A stretch of DNA of 64,000 bases from positions 3,100,001 through 3,164,000 of the forward strand of contig NZ_CP038159.1 of the NCBI RefSeq assembly GCF_004526235.1, read 5' to 3'. The stretch comes from Sphingobacterium sp. CZ-2. GTDB taxonomy: Bacteria; Bacteroidota; Bacteroidia; Sphingobacteriales; Sphingobacteriaceae. A program made the translations under genes and the position numbers. Of this stretch, positions 53,584-62,483 are shown one piece after another. The notes under the pieces were generated by a model. That model was not told the DNA's origin and searched no databases. It saw only the letters and a list, made by a program, of their open reading frames with translations. The first letter of the stretch is position 1; each line of letters starts with the position of its first letter.

Positions 53584-55179
53584 TTAATAACCTGGATTCT
53601 GAATCAATCCTGGTTCTACGCGTAAGCTGTTCTCATGGAACGGCCACACATAATTATGCTGTTGGAAAGTTCGATCTTCGATCTTTAAAGTTTCCACTTT
53701 TCCATTCACCAAACGGGTATGTCCTAATGCGGGTTGGTTCAACACCTGTTCCGCAATTCGCCAACGGATGATATCATCATAGCGGATACCTTCTCCAGCT
53801 AATTCCGTTCTGCGTTCGTTACGGATCAAGTTTACCCATTCCTCTTGGGTTTTGCTGCCCAATTTCACATCGGCCACGGTCATATCCAATCCAGCACGTT
53901 TTCTCAACTGGTTGATGCAATCTTTCGCCAGGTCATCCACTTGTCCCAACATGATCTGTGCTTCGGCATAGGTCAATAAAACCTCTGCATACCTTAACAA
54001 TGGGAAATGCATGTTACCACCAGATTTAAAAGCATCGGTTTCATCGACAAACTTCTTGAACCAATAGCCAGATTTACTGGAGCGTTGGTTCTCAAAATAG
54101 AATAAACTTGCTGTATTGTAAATATCGATCTTATCGCCGTAAAACGTATCTCCTTGGCCAAAAATACTAGCTTTTAAACGTGGGTCACGATTTAATTTCG
54201 GATCCAGTTCATATTCCTGTTTCGTATGCAATGGACAATTGTCGATTGGTCTACCTTGCAGGGTCCAATACGAATCCACCAAGGATTTGGTCGGAACAGA
54301 ATAGGATTGTCCATTACCGGTACGGTATTGTGGTGCCAGGTCGCGGAAAGAGTTGGTCGCCGTATTATTATGACTTTCCATATCGAATTTCATAATGAAC
54401 TCCTTGTTGGTCTTATCCGCTTTGTAATTGAACAGATCGGCATAGTTCGCATGCAACTGATATTTTCCGCTTTCGATGATCTCTTTGGCCAATTTGGCTG
54501 CCAGTTCGTATTTGCCGTTATACAACGCATAACGCATGGTCAGTGCCTTGAACGAATACTTATTGAACATATAAGCATCTGAGGTATATTCATTTTCCGG
54601 TAGGCGGGAGGCAATTTCTTCCGCTAATGGGAAAAGGGTTTCCAAAATTTCTTCCTTGCTTTTTGCAGGTTGAAGGGCGGTTTCCATGTTGGCCGGCTCC
54701 AGGTGGAAAGGAACATTTGCCCAACGGCTGGTCAATTTGAAATAATGCCAAACACGCAGCGCTTCCAAGATACTCTTGAATTTAGTACGAACGGCTTCAT
54801 CCTCCACATAAGGAACATCCACGTTCGCAATAAAGGTATTCAGACGGCCTAAATGTTTCATCTGCAATTCATAGTAATACAAGAATGCGGTGGTATTGGC
54901 GTTGATATTCCCATTGGCGATACGTTGGTGATGGTCATTTTCGATGCGGCTATAGGCATTGTCCGATTTAGAATCTTCCAAATAGAACAATAATCCGCGA
55001 GCACCCACCGAAGTGAACACATCCACATAACTACTGTACACCACACGGCGAAGGTCTTCCTCGGTATTGAAGAACTCAGTAAAGGAAGTTGCCGTTGGAT
55101 CTGTTTTATCTAAGAATTTTTCACAACTGGCCAAGGACATACTTGCCAATAGACCAAAATATATGATTGATTTTCTCAT
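53584..55179 (-). CDS. SusD/RagB family nutrient-binding outer-membrane lipoprotein
   Basis: 531 residues. Lipoprotein signal MRKSIIYFGLLASMSLASC with C19, followed by EKFLDKTDPTA, the usual SusD N-terminus. Tetratricopeptide-like helices form the first part, and RNERRTELAGEGIRYDDIIRW near 450-470 is the strongest SusD signature. It caps the SusC-type pore 20 bases upstream and binds the substrate, usually a glycan or peptide. No enzyme genes adjoin, so the substrate cannot be guessed. Confidence 0.93.
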   Translation of the reverse strand: MRKSIIYFGLLASMSLASCEKFLDKTDPTATSFTEFFNTEEDLRRVVYSSYVDVFTSVGARGLLFYLEDSKSDNAYSRIENDHHQRIANGNINANTTAFLYYYELQMKHLGRLNTFIANVDVPYVEDEAVRTKFKSILEALRVWHYFKLTSRWANVPFHLEPANMETALQPAKSKEEILETLFPLAEEIASRLPENEYTSDAYMFNKYSFKALTMRYALYNGKYELAAKLAKEIIESGKYQLHANYADLFNYKADKTNKEFIMKFDMESHNNTATNSFRDLAPQYRTGNGQSYSVPTKSLVDSYWTLQGRPIDNCPLHTKQEYELDPKLNRDPRLKASIFGQGDTFYGDKIDIYNTASLFYFENQRSSKSGYWFKKFVDETDAFKSGGNMHFPLLRYAEVLLTYAEAQIMLGQVDDLAKDCINQLRKRAGLDMTVADVKLGSKTQEEWVNLIRNERRTELAGEGIRYDDIIRWRIAEQVLNQPALGHTRLVNGKVETLKIEDRTFQQHNYVWPFHENSLRVEPGLIQNPGY

Positions 55180-55199
55180 TTTCTTTCTCTGTTTATTGA

Positions 55200-58112
55200 T
55201 TAAAAGATAGTGGCTCTGATACCAAAACTATAGGTAGCCATGCGTGGGTAGTTCCCATTTCCACCGTTACGTTCTGGCTCTAATCCCTCGTATTTGGTGA
55301 AGGTAAAGGCATCCTGTGCATTCACATATACGCGTACATTTTGGAAAGCTTTGCCCCATTTCGGGAAAGTATAGCCCAATTGAAGCATCTTGATGCGGAA
55401 GTACGACGCGTCGCTCAACCATACATCACTAAGGAAAGTGTTGGTGCTTGCGCCGGTCCAAACCCTTGGAAAACGGGAGTTTGGATTTTCTGGTGTCCAT
55501 CTGTTGTCTGCATATTCTTGGCGCGGTGCACCTAATGCATTCGATGCATTATCCACGTAGATCGGATAGCCTTCCTGTCCGCCAATGCGGGAGGTACGGC
55601 GACCAACACCTTGTCCCAAGGCTGCAAAGTCCCAACGTTTGTATTTCAGGTTTAGATTGACTGAATAATTCAAATGTGGGAATGGATCACCCAGTTCCAC
55701 ACGGTCATCATCATTGATGATGCCATCACCATTCTGATCTCTATAACGGATGTCTCCAGGAATGGTATTCGGTAATTTTGCTGTTGTGGCATCAATTTCC
55801 GCCTCATTCTGGAAGTAACCATCGGTTTCATAGCCATAATAGTTATCAATGGCAATTCCGTTGTACCAGATTTTATCGTTGGTGTTTTTGAAGATTAAGG
55901 TGTCGGTTTTATTGTATCCAGCCTTTTCAACTTTGTTGCTGTTGTCGAAGAACATACCACCAATGGTATATTTCAAATCCCCGATATTATCTGACCAGTT
56001 TGCCGAGATTTCATACCCTTTATTTCTAACCTCACCAATGTTTACCGCCGAAGTTAAGGTGTTCGATCCGGTTAGTGGAGGTACTGGGAAGTCGGAATAG
56101 ATCAGGTCGTACGAGAATTTGTCGTATACATCCGCTGTAATATTCAACCGGTTGTCCAATAAAGTCAGGTCTGCACCTACGTTCCATTGTTTTTGTTTTT
56201 CCCAAGAGAATAATGGATTTGGCACACGCATGGTCCATCCCCAGGTATTCACTACTTCCTGCCACAGGTATGGATCCACATTCTCATTACCGATCAAACC
56301 GTATGATGCACGGATCTTGAAGTTGGTCAAGGTTTTGCTGTCGCGAAGGCTGCTCATGAAACTTTCGTTATGCAGGTTCCAAGCTAGGGCAGCAGAAGGG
56401 AAGAAACCCCATTTCTGTCCTGGCGCAAATTTACTACTACCGTCTGAACGTGCGGTTAATTCCAGCAAATAACGTTCATCGAAGGAATAGTTCAACTTTC
56501 CGAAGAAAGATGCCTTATTGATCTCGCGGTAATCGGTGTAGGTGAAGTTCATCATTTCTGAACCAGCTGTCAGGTACAGTTTATCCTTGTTTCCACGAAG
56601 ATCTTTGGTATAGTTTACCAATGCTCTAGCCGTGATTTGGGATTGGCTGACACCTTGATCGGCAGTCACCGAATTTGCCCAGATGGTAGCCGGTTTTCCG
56701 GTTGCATCATAGAATTTAAAGGTCTCACGAACAGATTTGTTCGCCGATTTATTGATCATATACGAAATATTACCCTCAATGTTCAAGTTCGGATTGATGT
56801 AATATTTTGGTCTTAGGTTGATCGTACTCCGGTCGTGCATGTAGTTTTTGATACCACCATGGTTGATGGAAGCAACCGGGTTCAGGTTGTTGTGCAACAT
56901 GTAGTGATTCGGAAGGTCTGTCCCTTCAAAAAATACTTGTTGCGTAGGGTTCATTCGCCAAGCGATCTGGTATAGGCCATGGCCATCATCATTGGCCATC
57001 AAACGATCTACCTGTAAACGGTGGGCATAGAAATCGGCAAGAAGCACGAATTTGTCTGCAATATTGACGTTGGTATTGAAGCGTGCGGAGAATTTTTGTG
57101 TTCCTTCAATGTTGTTCAATCCATTTTCCTGGATATGGCCTAGCATTAGGTTAAATGTTCCTACACCACCACCACCGGAAATATTAGCCGATTGGTTATG
57201 GGCATAGGCGCGGCTTTGCATCACTTCGTCCAACCAATTTACACTTTTAGTCTCGCCACTTTCCGCTTTTTGGATATCCTCTGCGGTGTATAGGGTGGTT
57301 TGCCCTTGAAGAGATCTGGCTTCATTGTTCAGACGCATGTAATCTGCGGCATTCACAAAGGTAGGTAGGTCGATTGGGTTATCGACCGATCCCCAAGCAT
57401 TCAGGTCCACCTTGAATTGTCCGGTTGTACCGCGTTCTGTTTCAATGATGATTACCCCATTGGCACCTCTAGAACCATACATGGAGGTAGAAGCCGCATC
57501 TTTTAGGACCGTTAGACTCTTGATCTGGTTCGGGTCGATGTCGCTTAAGGATTGTTCCATTCCATCGACAATGACCAAAGGACTTGCATTCTGCAAGGTA
57601 CTCACGCCGCGGATAGCAATACTTCCTGGGGAGCTTCCTGGAAGGCTGTTGCCCTGCAACATGGTCACACCTGGAATGGTTCCGCTGAAGGCTTGTTCCA
57701 TTTTCATGATCGGACGCGTTTTGGTCTGCGACATGTCCATTTGGGCAACAGAGGAGGCCAAGTGTTTCTTGTCGACTGTAGAATAACCTACGACTACGAC
57801 CTCATCGATGCCCAGGTTTTTTTCGGCAAGAATGACATTCAGGTTTTTTTTGTCGCCAATGTTGACCTCTTGGTCATCATAGCCGACTGCGGAGAAAATC
57901 AAGACAGAAGCTGTCGCTGGGACTTGAATTTCGAAGTTTCCGCCTGCATCGGAAGCAGTACCTAGGTTGGTTCCTTTGACCAAGACACTTGCATTCACCA
58001 CAGGTCGATTTTGATTGTCTTTAATGGTACCCGTAATGGTCTTATTCCCTTGGGCATAAGACAACGAGCCGCATAAGACAATGAATAACATCATTGTAAA
58101 GATATTTTTCAT
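55200..58112 (-). CDS. SusC/RagA family TonB-linked outer-membrane transporter
   Basis: 970 residues from ATG 58112 (MKNIFTMMLFIVLCGSLSYA signal peptide); the open frame reaches 58163 but that would precede the signal. CarboxypepD-like beta domain (about 24-105), a DEVVVVGYSTV TonB-box-like segment, plug domain (about 115-225, with IRGVSTLQNASPLVIVDGME) and a 22-strand barrel ending SFGIRATIF. No N-terminal STN domain, so no anti-sigma signalling is expected. It imports the SusD-bound ligand using TonB energy. Confidence 0.94.
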   Translation of the reverse strand: MKNIFTMMLFIVLCGSLSYAQGNKTITGTIKDNQNRPVVNASVLVKGTNLGTASDAGGNFEIQVPATASVLIFSAVGYDDQEVNIGDKKNLNVILAEKNLGIDEVVVVGYSTVDKKHLASSVAQMDMSQTKTRPIMKMEQAFSGTIPGVTMLQGNSLPGSSPGSIAIRGVSTLQNASPLVIVDGMEQSLSDIDPNQIKSLTVLKDAASTSMYGSRGANGVIIIETERGTTGQFKVDLNAWGSVDNPIDLPTFVNAADYMRLNNEARSLQGQTTLYTAEDIQKAESGETKSVNWLDEVMQSRAYAHNQSANISGGGGVGTFNLMLGHIQENGLNNIEGTQKFSARFNTNVNIADKFVLLADFYAHRLQVDRLMANDDGHGLYQIAWRMNPTQQVFFEGTDLPNHYMLHNNLNPVASINHGGIKNYMHDRSTINLRPKYYINPNLNIEGNISYMINKSANKSVRETFKFYDATGKPATIWANSVTADQGVSQSQITARALVNYTKDLRGNKDKLYLTAGSEMMNFTYTDYREINKASFFGKLNYSFDERYLLELTARSDGSSKFAPGQKWGFFPSAALAWNLHNESFMSSLRDSKTLTNFKIRASYGLIGNENVDPYLWQEVVNTWGWTMRVPNPLFSWEKQKQWNVGADLTLLDNRLNITADVYDKFSYDLIYSDFPVPPLTGSNTLTSAVNIGEVRNKGYEISANWSDNIGDLKYTIGGMFFDNSNKVEKAGYNKTDTLIFKNTNDKIWYNGIAIDNYYGYETDGYFQNEAEIDATTAKLPNTIPGDIRYRDQNGDGIINDDDRVELGDPFPHLNYSVNLNLKYKRWDFAALGQGVGRRTSRIGGQEGYPIYVDNASNALGAPRQEYADNRWTPENPNSRFPRVWTGASTNTFLSDVWLSDASYFRIKMLQLGYTFPKWGKAFQNVRVYVNAQDAFTFTKYEGLEPERNGGNGNYPRMATYSFGIRATIF

Positions 58113-58163
58113 GATCTGATTTTGGTTATTGATTATATAGATAGTTAAATAATTCAATTCCAT

Positions 58164-58400
58164 AGGCTTAATCCGGTAGATGTTGAGGATTTTGCTCGCC
58201 GAAAATACAATTAATTAGTTTAATAATGTTTAATAAGATTGAATAATGTTGTTAAATAAAGTTTATAATAGTTTGGGAAAGTATAGATTTTATAGATAAG
58301 AAAAGAAATAGTAAGAATAATTAATTTTGTGATTAAAAAATGCCGTTTGGGTTGGTGGGTTTATCCTTAGGAGTAAATTTTGTGTTGGAAATGTTACAAT
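58164..58400. other. AT-rich region upstream of the susC-like gene
   Basis: About 240 bases, very AT-rich, no gene. It must hold the susC/susD promoter; on the reverse strand TATTTTCG at about 58,202-58,209 is a weak -7 box. No regulator binding site recognised. Confidence 0.4.
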
Positions 58401-58598
58401 TGGGGGGGGTGGGAAGGATGGGATGGGAAGGGAAGGGAAGGAAAGGGAAGTGGATGGAAGGGAAGGGAAGGGATGGAGGTTGGAGAGAAAAGGTAAGGGG
58501 TAAGGATGGGGATGGAAGAGTGGGAAAGGGATGGAATGGAAGGGGAAGGGACGGTAAGGGGTGAGGGAGGCTGGAGAGTGAACGGGATGGGTCGGGGA
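58401..58598 (+). repeat. Polypurine low-complexity tract
   Basis: About 200 bases that are almost only G and A on this strand, built from GGGAA, GGGATGG and GGAAGG units, opening with a G8 run. Open frames across it on both strands are repetitive and not genes. G runs of three or more are closely spaced, so G-quadruplex or triplex formation is possible. Confidence 0.85.
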
Positions 58599-58600
58599 GT

Positions 58601-58713
58601 TGTCATGCTGAGCGTAGTCGAAGCATCTGTACGGTGGTATACGAACAGATCCTTCGACTTCGCTCAGGATGACATGGGGGAAGATTGCTTCGTCGTACCT
58701 CCTCGCAATGACG
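58601..58713. repeat. Composite palindromic repeat, type A plus type B
   Basis: Type A hairpin (58601-58674, arms TGTCATGCTGAGCG... and ...GCTCAGGATGACA), linker TGGGGGAA, and type B core (58683-58713). Nearly the same as the copy at 53,242-53,362. It directly follows the polypurine tract and precedes the M48 peptidase stop. Confidence 0.88.
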
Positions 58714-58738
58714 GGAAGCCTCCATGCAAAGACAGAAA

Positions 58739-60796
58739 TTACATTAGGTCTGCTTGGATAGCTAATATTTTCTTTTTCTGTAGGAAGTATCGTTGATAAA
58801 TCAAATAAGGCAGGGCTTCCATGGCTTCTCTTAAGATCATTATATTTTCATCTACATAAGCTGAGACCATGAAATATTTCCACTCCTTATCCATATACTT
58901 TTTTAAATTTTCCACATACTTCTTATCCAGTTCATTTTCAAACCCTGGATATTCCAATAATTCCTTCAATTCTTTCTTCAGCCTCAACTCTAAAACCTTG
59001 AATTCAATAAAGAAGGTTTCTATTTGATTATAATCCAAGACTTGGTTCAGATAGCTAAATTTATTGTTCAGCTCGTAATAAAAATTCATCTGATCTTCAT
59101 AGATCTTATCATAAGCCGCCAATTGCAGATGAGCTTCCAAAAACTCCTGCTCCATGTTCTTGCTTTTTGCCAGATGATGGAAATGTTTAAATATTTGCAT
59201 ATTCAATTCATCCAATTCAGCTGCTTTAGATACTTCTTCCTTTTTCAATCTTTCCAATAACTCAGGAATGGCTTTCCGATGAAATTTAATACCATCATAA
59301 TCAAAGGTCTTTACTCCAATTTCCTTAGCCTGAATAGATTTTAAAGTGCCAATATCTTGACGCAGGGCTTGCAATTCATACGATAGCTCCGTATCCTCAT
59401 CCGAGAAATAAGATCTTTCTGGAATATTACCATCTAGATCAATCTTTTCGTAATCAGAAATCACTGGGGTTACTAAGTTGTAATATTCATTGAATACCTT
59501 ATCAAAACTTCTTTTGTTAAAAGCCAATTCATATTTATGGATAAATTCATCCGCACCCAATTTAACAATAGGTATGTTTGCATTTGGTCCTTCATCCTCC
59601 AAAAACAAATTTTTAAATAGGAAATCTGATATTTCCGAGATCACTTTATCCTTATCCTTGATCATATCCATCGCGGGGCTATCCTCTTCCACCGCCTTAA
59701 CAATATTCAATTGCCTAACCTTTTTCACCCGGTCGGCAGTGCTCGGATGCGATGCCCATTGGTTTTCGAAGTTCAGTTTAGATTTATCGTATTTGAGATT
59801 ACTATCCAGATCGATCATCGGCATGCCATCCTTCATCTCATAACTGTTCTTTTTTGCTAAAAAGCGAAGCATGTTCTGATGATCCGCATAAATATCATCA
59901 GGAAACAAGCTTTCGGAGGAGCGATTAAAATAGAACTGCACCGCTTCATTAAAGGCATGGTCAGCAAAATCTAAACGCATCAGGGAGCTGCTAAAGGCTT
60001 CCGACCCAGCAATATGGGCTGCCACTTCATCCGCATGGAATTCCATCTCGCGGGATAAGGCCATGTAATTCTTATTGATGAAATTGTATAATTTTTTGAG
60101 GATCCATTGGATTCCACGGATAGCATAAATCGCTCCCCAGAGTGTGATGACTAAAGAATTACTCCAACCGGTTACCCTATTGATCGTTCTATCAAAAGAT
60201 TCATTGTTATACAGCATGTTAAAGATCACTTGGTTCACATGGTACACGTATGAGCCAAGCTTCATGCTCCGTTGGGAGAAATGACCAAATTCATGGGCAA
60301 TAATGGCCTTTAACTCCTGTTTACTAAGTACATTGATCAAGCCCATCCCGATTTGGAGGTTTTTCCGAACGGGAATGATCATGCTCCAAAAACTGGAATT
60401 ATAGAAAACCGAGGCATTAACTTCCTGTGTTAAAAATACTTTTTTGGGGAAGTCCGTTCCAGCTTCCTGTACAACCTCGTGGATCATTTGGAACAGTTCA
60501 GGTTGCATGTCTGCAGTAATCTCAAACATGCCCTCCGTATGGTTTTGATTCTTGGAAAAGATGAATTTTATAAGAAAAAACAGAATGGTCAATCCGGCAA
60601 AGATTAATCCAGCACCAAATAAAATGATATATAAATTGGGTATTTCTATGATCAAATGGATACCAAAATAGGTGAGCGCAATGGTTAGTCCTATTGCGGC
60701 TATTAAAAGCAGCATATAGACAATGACGAAAACGAGAATGGAAGTAAGGGTTTTTTTGACGCTTCGCTGAAATGCCGGGCTGGTCTGAATATGCAT
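58739..60796 (-). CDS. M48 family membrane metallopeptidase
   Basis: 685 residues, longer than HtpX (about 290). Two membrane segments near the N-terminus (about 18-45 and 55-80), then the zinc motif HEFGH (168-172, in AIIAHEFGHFSQ) and the third ligand Glu in SREMEFHADEVAAHIAG (about 245-260). Hydrophobic stretch near 208-230 between them. The C-terminal 350 residues are helical and charged with no recognised domain. Probably a membrane-protein quality-control or housekeeping protease. Single gene. Confidence 0.88.
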   Translation of the reverse strand: MHIQTSPAFQRSVKKTLTSILVFVIVYMLLLIAAIGLTIALTYFGIHLIIEIPNLYIILFGAGLIFAGLTILFFLIKFIFSKNQNHTEGMFEITADMQPELFQMIHEVVQEAGTDFPKKVFLTQEVNASVFYNSSFWSMIIPVRKNLQIGMGLINVLSKQELKAIIAHEFGHFSQRSMKLGSYVYHVNQVIFNMLYNNESFDRTINRVTGWSNSLVITLWGAIYAIRGIQWILKKLYNFINKNYMALSREMEFHADEVAAHIAGSEAFSSSLMRLDFADHAFNEAVQFYFNRSSESLFPDDIYADHQNMLRFLAKKNSYEMKDGMPMIDLDSNLKYDKSKLNFENQWASHPSTADRVKKVRQLNIVKAVEEDSPAMDMIKDKDKVISEISDFLFKNLFLEDEGPNANIPIVKLGADEFIHKYELAFNKRSFDKVFNEYYNLVTPVISDYEKIDLDGNIPERSYFSDEDTELSYELQALRQDIGTLKSIQAKEIGVKTFDYDGIKFHRKAIPELLERLKKEEVSKAAELDELNMQIFKHFHHLAKSKNMEQEFLEAHLQLAAYDKIYEDQMNFYYELNNKFSYLNQVLDYNQIETFFIEFKVLELRLKKELKELLEYPGFENELDKKYVENLKKYMDKEWKYFMVSAYVDENIMILREAMEALPYLIYQRYFLQKKKILAIQADLM

Positions 60797-60863
60797 AAAA
60801 GGTAATTTCGATTAGTTTTATAAATATAGACGAAATGAAGAATATATTTTTCAGAAAACCTAA

Positions 60864-62483
60864 TTAATAATATTTAGTTAATATTTCTTTGGCCGTTAAA
60901 TAGCCTCTATAGAATGCTTCCTCGAATATGGAGAGTCCGGAAAGGTCAGAATGTGCAAAGTATATCCGGTCGGCAATTGGTTTGGCCATTTCCTTCCGGG
61001 CCTCACTCATCATGAACCCTGGAACTGGGCTGATCATGCCATGGCCTAAACGATGGATACGCATATCCAATATTTCCTCCTCGATGCCATAATGTGCTTT
61101 GGAGAGATCTTCAATAATGAAATCCCGCCATTGTTCCTCGTTAAAATCCAATAGTTTCTTTCGTTCTTTCCGAAGGTCCTGTGCGTCCAGGGAATGGTAA
61201 TAACTGATTACATAAGGTGCTTTATATTGGGCAAGGCTCTGATGCTGATCAAAGATATAGCCTAAGCCTTTTCCTTCATGGATCACATTGTCCCAGGATA
61301 AGGGCGCGCCCGAAGCAGCGGGGAAACTTTTCAGCGTAATCGTGGCAATCAACCATGGTGCATAAGCAAATTTATCGCTTAAGGTTTTCCGTGTAGGGAT
61401 CAGGTATTTGTTCACAAATTGCGGACAACAATTGATGAGTTGATTAGTTATATAAAGGGTTGATTTATTGGTTTTACTGTCGTATACCTGAACTTGAACT
61501 TTGTTATCATCCCATTCTATTTTATAAGCTAAACAATTGTTCCTTATCTTACCTTCCGCGTATTTTTTCAATAAGGACACCAATCTTCCATTGCCTTCCT
61601 GCCATGTTAATACGGCTTCTTCATTTTCGAGATAATCATGCTTTCTACTGGAAAAATAATGTATTCCCGCAAAAGCTGAGGTATGTTTAACGCCTGTACC
61701 GAAATCATCCCTGCAACAGTAATTCACATAGCTAAATACCGGTTTTGTTTTGAAACCTTGATCCAGCAGCCACTTTTCCATGCTGATGCTATCCAGATCC
61801 TCCAGATCATGATCGTTTGATGCGAAAAGTGTTGGAATATCAAATACATATTTTCCATCCCTACCTTTCATTTCCGTGAAATCCTTCATGAGGCTATGAA
61901 AACGCTCCATTTCGGCCAATTCTTCCTCATCTAGCCCATATTCAGGAACAATGCCATTCTGCCAATAATTGTCGATAAAGAGCCTATGCATCGGGTCAAA
62001 GGACAGCTGTTCTTCATCAAATATTGGCTCACCATTTTCTGTCCAACCCTTAACGATCTTTGACTTTTCTAAAAATTGGTAAATTTCTTTGTTGGAGGCG
62101 TTGGGTATGGGCAGGTAATGAGCGCCCAGTGGATGTTTACTGTAGGAATTTGACCCTGATTTGGAGTTGCCACCCACTTCATCTTCCATTTCCAATAAGA
62201 GAAAGTCCTGGAAGCCCTTTTCATGGAATTGATATGCAGCAGATAAGCCTGCGATACCACCTCCAAGAATCAATACAGGGATTTCAATCTTTTCAGAAAC
62301 AGGGGGGAAGTCGGGTAGCCATAAGCGATGCCCTAAGATGTGGTTGGTGCCGGTAAGTTTTAATAAGATATGGTTTGCCTTTCTTTTACAGGCTTGCAGG
62401 AAAGTAGTGCCAAGACCCAATAAAAGGCTTGCTTTCAGGAAATGACGCCTGTTCCACTTATATCTTGCTCCACTCTTCATCAA
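60864..62483 (-). CDS. Tat-exported FAD-dependent oxidoreductase (amine-oxidase-like)
   Basis: 539 residues. Twin-arginine signal NRRHFLKASLLLGLG (11-25) with a lipobox-like LQAC ending at C32, so probably a membrane-anchored periplasmic lipoprotein. FAD fold LILGGGIAGLSAAYQF (71-86), with EDEVGGNSKSG (100-110) as in flavin amine oxidases. The C-terminal GHGMISPVPGFM and RIYFAHSDLSGLSIFEEAFYRG match the second FAD-contact region. Its start overlaps the spermidine-synthase-like gene by 26 bases, so the two are coupled; a polyamine-related substrate is suggested by context only. Confidence 0.85.
   Translation of the reverse strand: MMKSGARYKWNRRHFLKASLLLGLGTTFLQACKRKANHILLKLTGTNHILGHRLWLPDFPPVSEKIEIPVLILGGGIAGLSAAYQFHEKGFQDFLLLEMEDEVGGNSKSGSNSYSKHPLGAHYLPIPNASNKEIYQFLEKSKIVKGWTENGEPIFDEEQLSFDPMHRLFIDNYWQNGIVPEYGLDEEELAEMERFHSLMKDFTEMKGRDGKYVFDIPTLFASNDHDLEDLDSISMEKWLLDQGFKTKPVFSYVNYCCRDDFGTGVKHTSAFAGIHYFSSRKHDYLENEEAVLTWQEGNGRLVSLLKKYAEGKIRNNCLAYKIEWDDNKVQVQVYDSKTNKSTLYITNQLINCCPQFVNKYLIPTRKTLSDKFAYAPWLIATITLKSFPAASGAPLSWDNVIHEGKGLGYIFDQHQSLAQYKAPYVISYYHSLDAQDLRKERKKLLDFNEEQWRDFIIEDLSKAHYGIEEEILDMRIHRLGHGMISPVPGFMMSEARKEMAKPIADRIYFAHSDLSGLSIFEEAFYRGYLTAKEILTKYY

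Noticed and set aside
58340-58606. Open frames on both strands over the polypurine tract
   Set aside because: Low-complexity translations (Gly/Lys/Trp or Pro/Ser) with no protein-like pattern.
58506-58796. 96-codon forward frame containing CFVVPPRND
   Set aside because: It is a translation of the polypurine tract and the type A+B repeat, with no start signal; it is useful only for recognising the repeat peptide inside BioF.
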